Assembly (NCBI RefSeq): GCF_026965535.1
Contig: NZ_CP114039.1
Span: forward strand, 3,286,001-3,350,000
Direction: 5' to 3'
DNA: 64,000 nt
Origin: Corallococcus sp. NCRR
Lineage (GTDB): Bacteria > Myxococcota > Myxococcia > Myxococcales > Myxococcaceae
The translations under genes and the position numbers were made by a program. Below are positions 1-8,322 of the stretch, piece after piece. The number at the start of each line of letters is the position of its first letter. The stretch's first letter is position 1. The notes under the pieces are model-generated. The model ran no database searches and was not told the DNA's origin. It saw nothing but the letters and a program-made list of their open reading frames with translations.

Positions 1-1724
1 ACGCGGGGCATCAGGGGCAGGGCGTAGACGAAGGTGATGAAGGCCAGGAACGCCAGGATGACCAGCGGCAGCGTCATGTGCCACGCGCTCTCATGCGCGT
101 GCGCCAGCTTCGCCTCCGGGGACCGCTTGCCCGTGAAGGTCAGCAGGTAGACGCGCGACATGTAGAACGCCGTGGACGCGGTGATGAGCAGGCCCAGTAC
201 GTAGACGAAGCCGGACACCCACTCCAGACCGTGCAGGTGGTTGTGGTGCACGCCGTGGAAGATGGCGTCCTTGGAGAAGAAGCCGGACATGATGGGGAAG
301 ATGCCGGTGATGGCCAGCGTGGAGATGAGGAACGTGGCGTGCGTCCACTTCATCTCCTTCCACAGGCCGCCCAGCTTCTTGATGTCCGTCTCGTCCCCGT
401 TGCCGTGCATCACGCTGCCGGCGCCCAGGAAGAGGCAGGCCTTGAAGAACGCGTGCGTCATCAGGTGCATCGCGGCGGCCCAGAAGACGCCCATGCCCAC
501 GCCCATGAACATGATGCCCAGCTGGGACACCGTGGAGTAGGCGAGCACCTTCTTGATGTCGTCCTGCGCGAACGCGATGAGCGCCGCCAAAAGCGACGTG
601 AGCGCGCCCACGATGGCGATGGTCGCCATGGCGGTGGGGGACAGCACGAGCAGCGCGCTCATGCGGCAGAACAGGTACACGCCCGCGGTCACCATCGTGG
701 CGGCGTGGATGAGCGCGGAGACCGGCGTCGGGCCGGCCATCGCGTCCGGAAGCCAGACGTAGAGCGGCAGCTGCGCGCTCTTGCCCGCGGCGCCCAGGAG
801 GAAGAGCAGCATGATGGACGTCATCACGCCGCCGAAGGTGTAGCCGGACAGCGGCCCGGACTCGATGGGCGTGGACAGGGACACCGCGCCGCCCGTGCCT
901 TCCGGCAGGGCCAGGGCCAGCTTCTCCAGGCCCTTGAAGGTGACGGGGCCCTTCTGGGAGATGCCCTGCTCGTAGCGGGCCCGCGACGTGGCCGCCGCGT
1001 TGTAGTCCCGCGCGTCCGCCTGGCGGTTGAAGGCGCCCACCGTGAGGATGAGCAGGAACGTGGCGATGAGGAACGCGAAGTCACCGATGCGGTTGGTGAC
1101 GAACGCCTTGCGGCCCGCCCACGCCTTCGCGCTGTCCGTGTACCAGAAGCCGATGAGCAGGTAGCTGGCCATGCCGACGCCCTCCCAGCCCACGAAGAGC
1201 AGGACCAGGTTGTCGGCCATCACCAGCGTGAGCATCGCGGCGACGAAGAGGTTCAGGTACGCGAAGAAGCGCCAGTACCCATCGTCGTGCTCCATGTAGC
1301 TGGTGGAGTACAGGTGGATGAGGAAGCCGACGCCCGTGATGATGAGCAGCAGGATGCCCGACAGGTGGTCCACCAGCAGGCCGAAGTTCACCCGGAAGTC
1401 ACCGGCGGCGAACCACGTCCCGTAGTCGTACGCGATGGCGTAGCGGATGGTGTCCCGCTCGATGCCGAACGGGTTGGCCATGCTCACCACGCGCCCGCCG
1501 GCCGCGTCGCTGGTGGCCCAGAAGGCCAGCAGGCTCAGCACGAAGGCGCCGGCGATGGCGGAGCACGCCACCAGGTGCACGTTGGCGCGGCCCAGCCACT
1601 TGCCGAACACGCCGCACACGAACGCGCCCAGGAGCGGCAGCAGGATGATCAACCCCAGCGAGGGCGAAAACACCTCCGGGGGGATGGGTGCGGTTCTGAA
1701 GAACTCGACGAGGGATCCGTCCAT
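1..1724 (-). CDS. nuoL: NADH-quinone oxidoreductase subunit L (3' end cut by window edge)
   Basis: Large antiporter-like membrane subunit of respiratory complex I, which takes part in proton pumping driven by NADH-to-quinone electron transfer. The frame is open from the ATG at 1724 to the left edge, about 574 codons. It translates into many hydrophobic helices with subunit-L signatures such as LLFVGWEGVGMASYLLIGF, HAATMVTAGVYL and MHLMTHAFFKACLFLGAGSV. The first residues are MDGSLVEFF. It is last in the visible nuoE-F-J-K-L series, 25 bp after nuoK. The C-terminus lies outside the window. Identification is secure from family motifs. Confidence 0.95.
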   Translation of the reverse strand, partial: MDGSLVEFFRTAPIPPEVFSPSLGLIILLPLLGAFVCGVFGKWLGRANVHLVACSAIAGAFVLSLLAFWATSDAAGGRVVSMANPFGIERDTIRYAIAYDYGTWFAAGDFRVNFGLLVDHLSGILLLIITGVGFLIHLYSTSYMEHDDGYWRFFAYLNLFVAAMLTLVMADNLVLLFVGWEGVGMASYLLIGFWYTDSAKAWAGRKAFVTNRIGDFAFLIATFLLILTVGAFNRQADARDYNAAATSRARYEQGISQKGPVTFKGLEKLALALPEGTGGAVSLSTPIESGPLSGYTFGGVMTSIMLLFLLGAAGKSAQLPLYVWLPDAMAGPTPVSALIHAATMVTAGVYLFCRMSALLVLSPTAMATIAIVGALTSLLAALIAFAQDDIKKVLAYSTVSQLGIMFMGVGMGVFWAAAMHLMTHAFFKACLFLGAGSVMHGNGDETDIKKLGGLWKEMKWTHATFLISTLAITGIFPIMSGFFSKDAIFHGVHHNHLHGLEWVSGFVYVLGLLITASTAFYMSRVYLLTFTGKRSPEAKLAHAHESAWHMTLPLVILAFLAFITFVYALPLMPR

Positions 1725-1749
1725 GGGTGTGCTCAGGGGTGACGGGGCG

Positions 1750-2052
1750 TTAGTGCTTCATCGTCCGGATGTCGTCGACGTTCACGGACCCGCGACTGCG
1801 GAAGACCGCGATGACGATGGCCAGACCGATGGCCGCTTCCGCGGCCGCCACGGCGATGACGAAGAAGGCGGACACGTGGCCCGTGCCTTCGCCGTGCATG
1901 CGCGCGAAGGCCAGGAACGTGAGGTTGACCGCGTTGAGCATCAGCTCCACGCACATGAAGACGACCAGCGCGTTGGTGCGCACCAGCACGCCGAACATGC
2001 CCATGCAGAAGAGGGCCGCGGCCAGCAGGAGGTAGTAGGTGATGGGGACCAT
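1750..2052 (-). CDS. nuoK: NADH-quinone oxidoreductase subunit K
   Basis: Small membrane subunit of complex I (100 aa, the usual size), homologous to MnhC/MrpC antiporter subunits. Three hydrophobic helices are visible. The second carries the conserved Glu-containing segment [13 protein letters not shown], where the Glu lies on the membrane proton path, and [11 protein letters not shown] follows in helix 3. It lies between nuoJ and nuoL on the same strand with gaps of about 25 bp, consistent with one transcript. Confidence 0.95.
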   Translation of the reverse strand: MVPITYYLLLAAALFCMGMFGVLVRTNALVVFMCVELMLNAVNLTFLAFARMHGEGTGHVSAFFVIAVAAAEAAIGLAIVIAVFRSRGSVNVDDIRTMKH

Positions 2053-2077
2053 TGGGTTGTCCGGAAGGTCGCGAGGG

Positions 2078-2584
2078 TCAGATGCGGGACTTGGCCACCA
2101 CCACCGCGCCCACCATGGCCACCAGCAGGAGCAGGCTGACCGCTTCGAAGGGCAGCAGCCAGGTGGTGAAGATGGTCTCGCCGATGGACGCCATGGTGCC
2201 GAACGCCGCCTGGGCCTTCGCGTCCAGCTGCGCGGGCTGCGCGTTCGTCCGGCCCAGCGTCACGGCCAGCACGGCCAGCAGGCCCAGCGCGGAGGCGCCG
2301 CCCAGCAGCCGCGTCGCCGTGGGCTTGCCGCGGTGGGGGGCGTCACCCAGGTTGAGCAGCATGATGACGAACAGGAAGAGCACCATGATGGCGCCCGCGT
2401 ACACGAGCACCTGCACGGCGGCCACGGTGTGCGCCCAGAGCAGCACGTAGATGCCGGCCAGGAAGAAGAACGTCGACACCAGGGCCATGGCGGAGTTGAT
2501 GGGGCTCCGCGCGGTGATGACCAGCCCCGCCGACAGCAGCGTCATGACGGCGAAGACGCCGAAGAGGACCAATTCGATGTTCAA
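2078..2584 (-). CDS. nuoJ: NADH-quinone oxidoreductase subunit J
   Basis: Membrane subunit of complex I (168 aa) with five predicted helices. It begins [13 protein letters not shown] and contains the subunit-J segment [20 protein letters not shown], including the YAGAIMVLF motif typical of the family. Its ATG overlaps the nuoF stop codon in an ATGA arrangement (2581-2584), so translation of the two is probably coupled. That is notable because in most nuo operons nuoG, nuoH and nuoI separate F from J. Confidence 0.95.
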   Translation of the reverse strand: MNIELVLFGVFAVMTLLSAGLVITARSPINSAMALVSTFFFLAGIYVLLWAHTVAAVQVLVYAGAIMVLFLFVIMLLNLGDAPHRGKPTATRLLGGASALGLLAVLAVTLGRTNAQPAQLDAKAQAAFGTMASIGETIFTTWLLPFEAVSLLLLVAMVGAVVVAKSRI

Positions 2585-3921
2585 GACCAGTCTCCGAAGG
2601 AACCCCAGGGGTGGTCACCGAACGGGCAGCGGTGCTCCCGTACGTGAGCCTCGAACTCGTCCCGGAACCGCATGAGGAAGGAGTGCGTGGGCAGCGCCGC
2701 CGCGTCACCCAGCGCGCAGATGGTGTTGCCCAGGCCGATGGGGGGGTAGGGCGCGATGGAGGAGGCGACGTTCGACAGCATGTCGATGTCGCTCATCTCC
2801 GCGCGGCCTTCCTCGATCTTGCGCAGGAGGCGGGTCTGCCACGGCGTGCCCTCGCGGCACGGGGTGCACTGGCCGCAGGACTCTTCCGCGTAGAAGCGGG
2901 CCACGCGCCAGAGGCTGCGCACCATGCAGGTGGCGTCGTCCATCACGATGACGCCGCCGGAGCCGGCCATCGTCTGCTTCATCTTCAGCGCCTCGAACTC
3001 CAGCGCCACGTCCAGCTCGTCCGCGCCCAGCACCGGCGCCGAGGAGCCGCCCGGGATGACCGCCTTGACCTTGCGGCCCTTGGGCATGCCCTGGCCGTAC
3101 TTGTCGTCGTGGATCAGCTCCAGGATGGTGGTGTGCATCCCCACCTCGTAGACGCCGGGGCGGTTCACGGAGCCGGACAGGCAGACCAGGTGCGTGCCGC
3201 CCGACTTGTCCGTGCCCAGCTTCGCGTACCAGTCCGCGCCCTTGGCGAGGATGGGGGGCACGCTGGCGAGCGTCTCCACGTTGTTCACCACCGTGGGGCA
3301 GCCGAAGAGGCCCACCACCGCGGGGAAGGGGGGCTTCAGGCGGGGCCAGCCCTTCTTGCCTTCCAGGGACTCCAGCAGCGCCGTCTCCTCGCCGCAGATG
3401 TACGCGCCCGCGCCGCGGACGACGTAGCAGTCGAGCGCGAAGTCCTTGCCCATCAGCGTCTTGCCGAAGATGCCGGCCTTGTAGGCCTCGTCGATGGCAG
3501 CCTGGGTGCGCTCCGCCTGGAACTTGAACTCGCCGCGCAGGTACACGTAGCAGGTGTGCACGCCCAGCGCGTACGACGCGATGGCGATGCCCTCCAGCAT
3601 CATGTGCGGGTCGTTCTCCAGGATGTAGCGGTCCTTGAAGGTGCCCGGCTCGGACTCGTCGCCGTTGACGGCCAGGTACTTGGGCTTGGGGCTGTCCTTG
3701 GGGACGAAGCTCCACTTCATGCCCGTGGGGAAGCCCGCGCCGCCACGGCCGCGCAGGTTGGACTTCTTCACCTCGTCGATGATGGCGGCGGGCTCCATGG
3801 AGAGAGCGCGCTTGAGGCCGTCATAGCCACCGCGCGAGCGGTAGCTGTCGAGGGTCCAGGACTGGGGCTTGCCCCAGGCCGCCGAGATGACGGGTTCGAC
3901 CGCCTTTGCCGTAGAGGCCAT
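2581..3921 (-). CDS. nuoF: NADH-quinone oxidoreductase subunit F (NADH/FMN binding)
   Basis: Peripheral subunit that oxidises NADH using FMN and passes electrons to its N3 [4Fe-4S] cluster. At 446 aa it is the normal length. Motifs in order: the FMN/NADH loop LRGRGGAGFPTGMKW, NGDESEPGTFKDR, the acidic AGAYICGEETALLESLEG loop, and the cluster motif ESCGQCTPCREGT with a further Cys near the C-terminus (LGNTICALGD). It is cotranscribed with nuoE upstream and overlaps nuoJ by 4 bp. Nothing suggests it is inactive. Confidence 0.96.
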   Translation of the reverse strand: MASTAKAVEPVISAAWGKPQSWTLDSYRSRGGYDGLKRALSMEPAAIIDEVKKSNLRGRGGAGFPTGMKWSFVPKDSPKPKYLAVNGDESEPGTFKDRYILENDPHMMLEGIAIASYALGVHTCYVYLRGEFKFQAERTQAAIDEAYKAGIFGKTLMGKDFALDCYVVRGAGAYICGEETALLESLEGKKGWPRLKPPFPAVVGLFGCPTVVNNVETLASVPPILAKGADWYAKLGTDKSGGTHLVCLSGSVNRPGVYEVGMHTTILELIHDDKYGQGMPKGRKVKAVIPGGSSAPVLGADELDVALEFEALKMKQTMAGSGGVIVMDDATCMVRSLWRVARFYAEESCGQCTPCREGTPWQTRLLRKIEEGRAEMSDIDMLSNVASSIAPYPPIGLGNTICALGDAAALPTHSFLMRFRDEFEAHVREHRCPFGDHPWGSFGDWS

Positions 3922-3961
3922 GGATGAACGTCCTAGGAAAGCGAAGGGGAGGAGGGGCGAC

Positions 3962-4450
3962 TCACGACAGCCGGGCCAGGATGGCGTCCAGCTTCGCCTG
4001 GGTCAGGCGCTCGTGGTGATCCTCGTTGATCTGCAGGCAGGGCGCCGTCCCGCAGGACGCCAGGCACTCCGTCTCGCGCAGGGTGAACTTGTCGTTCGTC
4101 TCCCCGGCGGTGAGGCCCAGCTTCTGCTCCAGGTACGCGAGCATCTTCTCCGCGCCCCAGAGGGAGCAGGAGAGGTTCGTGCAGACGTCGATGACGTACT
4201 TGCCCGGCTTCTTGAGGTGGTACATCACGTAGAAGCTGGCGACCTCGTAGGCGCGCTCCGGCGTGACCTCCAGATTCCTCGCGACCAGCCGCAGACCTTC
4301 AGGAGGCAACCACCCCTTGAGGTCCTGCAGCAGGCGCAGCGCGGGAAGCATGCCGGCGCTTTTGCGATCAGAGGGGTAGTGCGAGAGGATTTCCGCGATC
4401 CCCGCGTCGAACTTCTTCTGCTCTTCAGGAGTGAACAGGGGCTCCGCCAT
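3962..4450 (-). CDS. nuoE: NADH-quinone oxidoreductase subunit E (24 kDa, [2Fe-2S])
   Basis: Thioredoxin-fold subunit of the NADH dehydrogenase module carrying the N1a [2Fe-2S] cluster. It is 162 aa long. The cluster ligands are visible as VCTNLSCSLWG (C-x4-C) and ETECLASCGTAP (C-x3-C). It is the first gene of the minus-strand nuo series. A perfect TTGACA -35 sequence lies about 35-40 bp upstream of its ATG. Confidence 0.95.
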   Translation of the reverse strand: MAEPLFTPEEQKKFDAGIAEILSHYPSDRKSAGMLPALRLLQDLKGWLPPEGLRLVARNLEVTPERAYEVASFYVMYHLKKPGKYVIDVCTNLSCSLWGAEKMLAYLEQKLGLTAGETNDKFTLRETECLASCGTAPCLQINEDHHERLTQAKLDAILARLS

Positions 4451-4460
4451 GGCGGGCCGG

Positions 4461-4490
4461 TACGTATTGCTCCAATGGCTTCGTTGTCAA
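4461..4490 (-). promoter_or_regulatory. Predicted sigma70-type promoter of nuoEFJKL
   Basis: On the minus strand, TTGACA (4490-4485, perfect -35) is followed after 17-18 nt by a weak -10 (ATACGT/TACGTA at about 4467-4461). The ATG lies about 10 nt further, so the leader would be very short. The -35 overlaps that of the divergent promoter at 4484-4512. Inference from consensus only. Confidence 0.4.
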
Positions 4491-4512
4491 CATAAACCCT
4501 CGGAGGTAGACT
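4484..4512 (+). promoter_or_regulatory. Predicted sigma70-type promoter of the PilZ-receiver gene
   Basis: TTGTCA (4484-4489), a 17-nt spacer, then TAGACT (4507-4512). This is 5/6 and 4/6 matches to the consensus with ideal spacing. The predicted start is about 35-40 nt before the ATG at 4556. The -35 hexamer shares five bases with the TTGACA of the opposite-facing nuo promoter. Confidence 0.5.
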
Positions 4513-4555
4513 GGGCCGCCCTCAGCAAATTACCGAGCGATTTCAACCCCTTGTT

Positions 4556-5308
4556 ATGAGCCTGGACCCTGCGGACCAGCGGCAGCACCCTCGTATCCCC
4601 ACCATCCTCCGGGTGGACTACGCCCATGGCCGGCCGCTGCGGGACGTGACGGAAAACCTCTCCGCCGGAGGGTTCTTCGTCCAGACCGAGCAGCTCTTCG
4701 CGGTGGGAGACGAGCTGCGGCTTGCTCTTTCTTTCCCGGGACTGCTGGATCCGGTAGAAGTCGCGGGGACGGTGGCGTGGGTGCGCATCGCCGCGCCGGA
4801 TCAGCCGGGCGGCGTGGGCATCCGTGTGGAGAGCGAGCAGGACCGGCGGCGACTGGGTGACATCTTGAGTGCGGCGGGACCCAACGACAGCGCGGTGACC
4901 CCTTCGGAGCAGGACGGGTACCGTGTGCTCATCGTCGAGGACAACCCGCACATCATCGAGATGTACAGCTACGTGCTGAAGAAGCTCGCGAGCAACGATC
5001 TGCACGGGAAGGTCCCGCTGGAGGTCCACTTCGCCCCGGACGGCCACCACGCCCTCCTGCGGCTGCGCGAGGACCGCTTCAGCCTGGTGATGCTGGACCT
5101 CTACATGCCGGTGATGGACGGCTTCGCCCTGGTGGAGCGCATCCGGGAGGAGGAGGAGCTCAAGGGCATCCCGGTCATCGCGATCTCCGCGGGTGGCAAG
5201 GAGGCCCAGGAGCGGGCGATGCAGCTGGGGGTGGACATCTACCTGCGCAAGCCCGTGCGGTTCGTGGAAGTGCTGGAGACGGTGAAGCAGCTGCTGCGCA
5301 TCCGGTAG
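4556..5308 (+). CDS. PilZ domain - receiver domain response regulator
   Basis: Cytosolic regulator of 250 aa joining a c-di-GMP-binding PilZ domain (about residues 8-100) to a CheY-like receiver (about 122-248). The PilZ ligand residues are present: R9-x3-R13 and N34-x-S36-x2-G39. The receiver has the acidic pair E128/D129, phospho-acceptor D181 in VMLDLYMPVMDG, S211 and K232 (YLRKPV). No DNA-binding or enzymatic output domain is present. It may therefore integrate phosphorylation with c-di-GMP through protein contacts, as in many myxobacterial PilZ paralogues. The cognate kinase is not visible. It is transcribed divergently from nuoE. Confidence 0.9.
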   Translation: MSLDPADQRQHPRIPTILRVDYAHGRPLRDVTENLSAGGFFVQTEQLFAVGDELRLALSFPGLLDPVEVAGTVAWVRIAAPDQPGGVGIRVESEQDRRRLGDILSAAGPNDSAVTPSEQDGYRVLIVEDNPHIIEMYSYVLKKLASNDLHGKVPLEVHFAPDGHHALLRLREDRFSLVMLDLYMPVMDGFALVERIREEEELKGIPVIAISAGGKEAQERAMQLGVDIYLRKPVRFVEVLETVKQLLRIR

Positions 5309-5337
5309 GCCTCCGGCTTTCTTCGGCGCGGCAGACA

Positions 5338-5367
5338 TTGATGCGCCGGGCGGGTGCCGCGTAGAGT
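5338..5367 (+). promoter_or_regulatory. Possible sigma70-type promoter before the kinase-like gene
   Basis: TTGATG (5338-5343), an 18-nt spacer, then TAGAGT (5362-5367), ending about 10 nt before the ATG at 5378. Weak consensus support. Confidence 0.33.
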
Positions 5368-5377
5368 CCGCGCACCC

Positions 5378-7036
5378 ATGACGAAGCCCGCCATCCATCG
5401 TGACACCGTCAGTGGCGAGGCGCTGCTCATCCTGCAGAATCTGCGGGAGAACGGCCGCCTGGGACGCTCGAACAAGCTGGCCGACGTGAAGGCCGCCCTC
5501 GAGCCGTCCGTCTCGCTGGAGTTCGACAGCTACTTCTTCTTCCTGCGCAAGTTCCACTACATCGCCATGGACCGCGAGGCCCAGCTGAAGCTCACCGAAC
5601 AGGGTGAGCGGGTGGTGGAGGGGGACCTGCAGGACCGGTTCGCGTCGGAGGTCGACGACTTCTTCGCGGATCAGCTCCTGCCCGCGGAGGACGCCACGCA
5701 CATCGGCCGTCCGCTGGACGAGGACGAACCGATGAGCGTCCCGCCGCCGCCGCCAGAGCTGCTCCTGGACGAGGCGGAGGTGGATGCGTCCTCCTCGGCC
5801 GGGGCCTCCGCCCAGTCCCAGGTGGGGCCGCCCCCGGTGCCGCCTTCGCGCACGCACCGCGTGGCCATGCCGGCGCTGGATCTGGGGCAGGTCGCGACCC
5901 AGATGCAGGCCGCCGCGCCGCCGCCCATCGCGACGCCGCAGCCCCAGCCGGCGCTCCGCCAGGAAGGCCCCGCGGAAGGACGCCGGGAGACCTTCATCGG
6001 GCTGCCGCCGGCGCCCGCGCCCCAGCCCGTCGTGGTGACCGCGCCGGTTCCCAGCGCGTCCCAACCGATCATCATCACCCCTCCGCTCGCCGCCACGCCC
6101 GCTCCGATGCCCCCTCCCGCCACGCCTTCCGCTCCCGCAGCCCCGGTTCCCCACGCCGCCGCCGCGGCCGCCGCGAAGGGCTCCAGCGACCTGGACCTGC
6201 GCTACCAGAAGTTCGACCCCATTGGCACGGGGCCGCTGGGGACGGTCTTCAAGGGCCGCTACAACGCGCTGGGGCTGGACATCTGCATCAAGGAGCTGAA
6301 GGACATCTTCGGCTACTTCTCCTTCCTGCAGCGCGGTGAGGTCCTCAAGCGCCTGAAGAAGGAGCTGTGCGCGCAGGCGCAGGTGCGCCACCCGGGCGTG
6401 GTGCAGATCCTCGACCAGAACGTGGACTCGGCGCGGCCCTACTTCGTGGTGGAGCTGATGCGCGGCAGCCTGAAGGAGAAGCTGGAGGCCGCGGGCGGCA
6501 AGGGCATTGACGTGCAGCACGCGCTGCGCACCTTCCTGCAGTTGGCGTACGGCCTGAAGGCCGCGCACGCCGCGGGGCTCACCCACCACAACATCAAGCC
6601 GGAGAACGTCCTCTTCGACGCGTACGGCAACGCGAAGCTCTCCGACTTCGGCATGAGCCGCGTGGTGGAGGTGGACGCGACGAAGGGCATGCCCCAGGTG
6701 TTCGTGGGCACGGGCGGCATGGTCTACATGGCGCCGGAGCTGATGAACAAGGGCGTCCAGGAGGCGGGCCCCGCCGCGGACGTGTACGCCCTGGGCATCC
6801 TGCTCTACGAGATGTTCACCGGTCAGATTCCGGGCCGCCGCTCGCCGCTGCCGTCGGAGGTGAACCCGGAGGCGCCCAGCGGGTTGGATCAGCTCTTCGA
6901 CAAGGCCACTCAGGACCGGCGCGAGCAGCGCTACCCGGACGTGGACGCGATGCTGGCGGACTTCTACAAGGCGTTCCCGGAGCGCGAGTACCTGGACCGC
7001 GGCGCGCTCATCCTGTCGTCGGATCCGCAGGAGTAG
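5378..7036 (+). CDS. Protein kinase-like protein with altered catalytic loop (probable pseudokinase)
   Basis: A 552-aa protein with three parts. The N-terminal region of about 85 aa may be a winged-helix-like domain. The middle is a long Pro/Ala-rich linker (about 120-265). The C-terminal region is a Ser/Thr kinase fold (about 270-550). Visible kinase elements are the glycine loop (IGTGPLGTVFKGRY), K305 in ICIKELKD, DFG at D423 (LSDFGMSR) and the APE segment (YMAPELMNKG). The catalytic loop reads HHNIKPENVLF, so the HRD aspartate is Asn405 and phosphotransfer is probably lost or weak. I chose the ATG at 5378; an in-frame GTG lies at 5354. No transmembrane helix was seen. Confidence 0.82.
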   Translation: MTKPAIHRDTVSGEALLILQNLRENGRLGRSNKLADVKAALEPSVSLEFDSYFFFLRKFHYIAMDREAQLKLTEQGERVVEGDLQDRFASEVDDFFADQLLPAEDATHIGRPLDEDEPMSVPPPPPELLLDEAEVDASSSAGASAQSQVGPPPVPPSRTHRVAMPALDLGQVATQMQAAAPPPIATPQPQPALRQEGPAEGRRETFIGLPPAPAPQPVVVTAPVPSASQPIIITPPLAATPAPMPPPATPSAPAAPVPHAAAAAAAKGSSDLDLRYQKFDPIGTGPLGTVFKGRYNALGLDICIKELKDIFGYFSFLQRGEVLKRLKKELCAQAQVRHPGVVQILDQNVDSARPYFVVELMRGSLKEKLEAAGGKGIDVQHALRTFLQLAYGLKAAHAAGLTHHNIKPENVLFDAYGNAKLSDFGMSRVVEVDATKGMPQVFVGTGGMVYMAPELMNKGVQEAGPAADVYALGILLYEMFTGQIPGRRSPLPSEVNPEAPSGLDQLFDKATQDRREQRYPDVDAMLADFYKAFPEREYLDRGALILSSDPQE

Positions 7037-7110
7037 CCGCAGGCCGGGCAGGCGGGCCTCCTCGCGAGGCTCGCCCGTCCCCGTGGAGACCTGTCAGAGT
7101 GAGGTGCGTC

Positions 7111-8307
7111 ATGTCCACGCGCCCCTCTGACAGCGTCCTCCTCACCGTCACCGGCAGGGACGGCCCCGATACCACCGCCCGCCTCACCGGCCTGCTCGCG
7201 AAAGCGGGCGCGGAGCTGCTCGACGTGGAGCAGGTGGTGGTGCAGGGCCTGCTCACCCTGGCCCTCTGGGTGCGCCTGCCCGGCGGCGAATCGCTCCAGG
7301 AACTTCCAGAACTGGCCCGGGAGCTGGGCGTCACGGTGGACGTGCGCGCGGTGCCTTCCGCCATCACGTCTCCAGCGCCGGGGCCGGAGCCGCTGCGCTA
7401 CGTCGTCACCGCGGTGGGCAAGGCGCTGGGCGTGCAGGACGTGCATGCGCTGACGCAACAGCTGGTGGCGGGCAACGCGCGCGTGGAGCGCATCACGCGG
7501 CTGAGTGAGACGCCGCTCGCGGCGGTGGAGCTGCACGTCACGCTGCCGCCGGACGCGGACCCGGCGGCGCTCAAGCGCGCGCTGCTGGCGCTGTCCATGG
7601 CGAGCCCCACGTTCGACGTGGCCCTCCAGCGCGAGAGCCTCTACCGGCGCGGCAAGCGGATGGTGGTGATGGACATGGACTCCACGCTCATCCGCATCGA
7701 GGTCATCGACGAGCTGGCGCGCGCGTACGGCGTCCACGCGAAGGTGGCCGCCATCACCGAGCGCGCGATGCACGGGGAGATGGACTACGACGAGTCCCTG
7801 CGCCAGCGCGTGGCGCTGCTCGCCGGGCTGGACGCGCGCGTGCTGCACGAGCTGGCCGCGAACCTGCCGCTCACCGAGGGCGCGGAGACACTCATCCGCG
7901 TGCTGCGGCGCCTGGGCTACCGCACCGCGGTCATCAGCGGCGGCTTCTCCGTGGCGGCCGAAGCGCTGCAGAAGCGGCTGGGCATCGACTTCGCGTACTC
8001 CAACGCGCTGGAGGTCCAGGACGGGAAGCTCACCGGCCGCACCGTGGGCACCATCGTCAACGCGCGCCGCAAGGCGGAGTTGTTGGAGACGCTGGCGAAG
8101 CAGGAGGGCATCCTGCTGGAGCAGGTCATCGCCGTGGGGGATGGGGCCAACGATTTGCTGATGCTGGAGAAGGCGGGGCTGGGCATCGCCTTCCGCGCCA
8201 AGCCGAAGCTGCGTGAGGCCGCCGACACGTCCATCTCCGCCGGCGGGCTGGACACCATCCTCACGCTGCTGGGGCTCACCGCGCGCGAGCTGCGCGAGGT
8301 GGGCTGA
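7111..8307 (+). CDS. serB: Phosphoserine phosphatase with tandem ACT domains
   Basis: Last step of serine biosynthesis (O-phosphoserine to serine). The roughly 398-aa protein has two N-terminal ACT-like regions (about 1-170) and a HAD phosphatase domain. HAD motifs: the nucleophile D188 in VVMDMDSTLIRIE, motif II AVISGGFS, and motif IV VIAVGDGANDLLMLEKAGLG. The ATG at 7111 is preceded by a GTGAGG ribosome-binding sequence; a GTG four codons upstream is possible. It ends 15 bp before the convergent gene at 8323. Confidence 0.93.
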   Translation: MSTRPSDSVLLTVTGRDGPDTTARLTGLLAKAGAELLDVEQVVVQGLLTLALWVRLPGGESLQELPELARELGVTVDVRAVPSAITSPAPGPEPLRYVVTAVGKALGVQDVHALTQQLVAGNARVERITRLSETPLAAVELHVTLPPDADPAALKRALLALSMASPTFDVALQRESLYRRGKRMVVMDMDSTLIRIEVIDELARAYGVHAKVAAITERAMHGEMDYDESLRQRVALLAGLDARVLHELAANLPLTEGAETLIRVLRRLGYRTAVISGGFSVAAEALQKRLGIDFAYSNALEVQDGKLTGRTVGTIVNARRKAELLETLAKQEGILLEQVIAVGDGANDLLMLEKAGLGIAFRAKPKLREAADTSISAGGLDTILTLLGLTARELREVG

Positions 8308-8322
8308 CAAAGACAGACAGGC

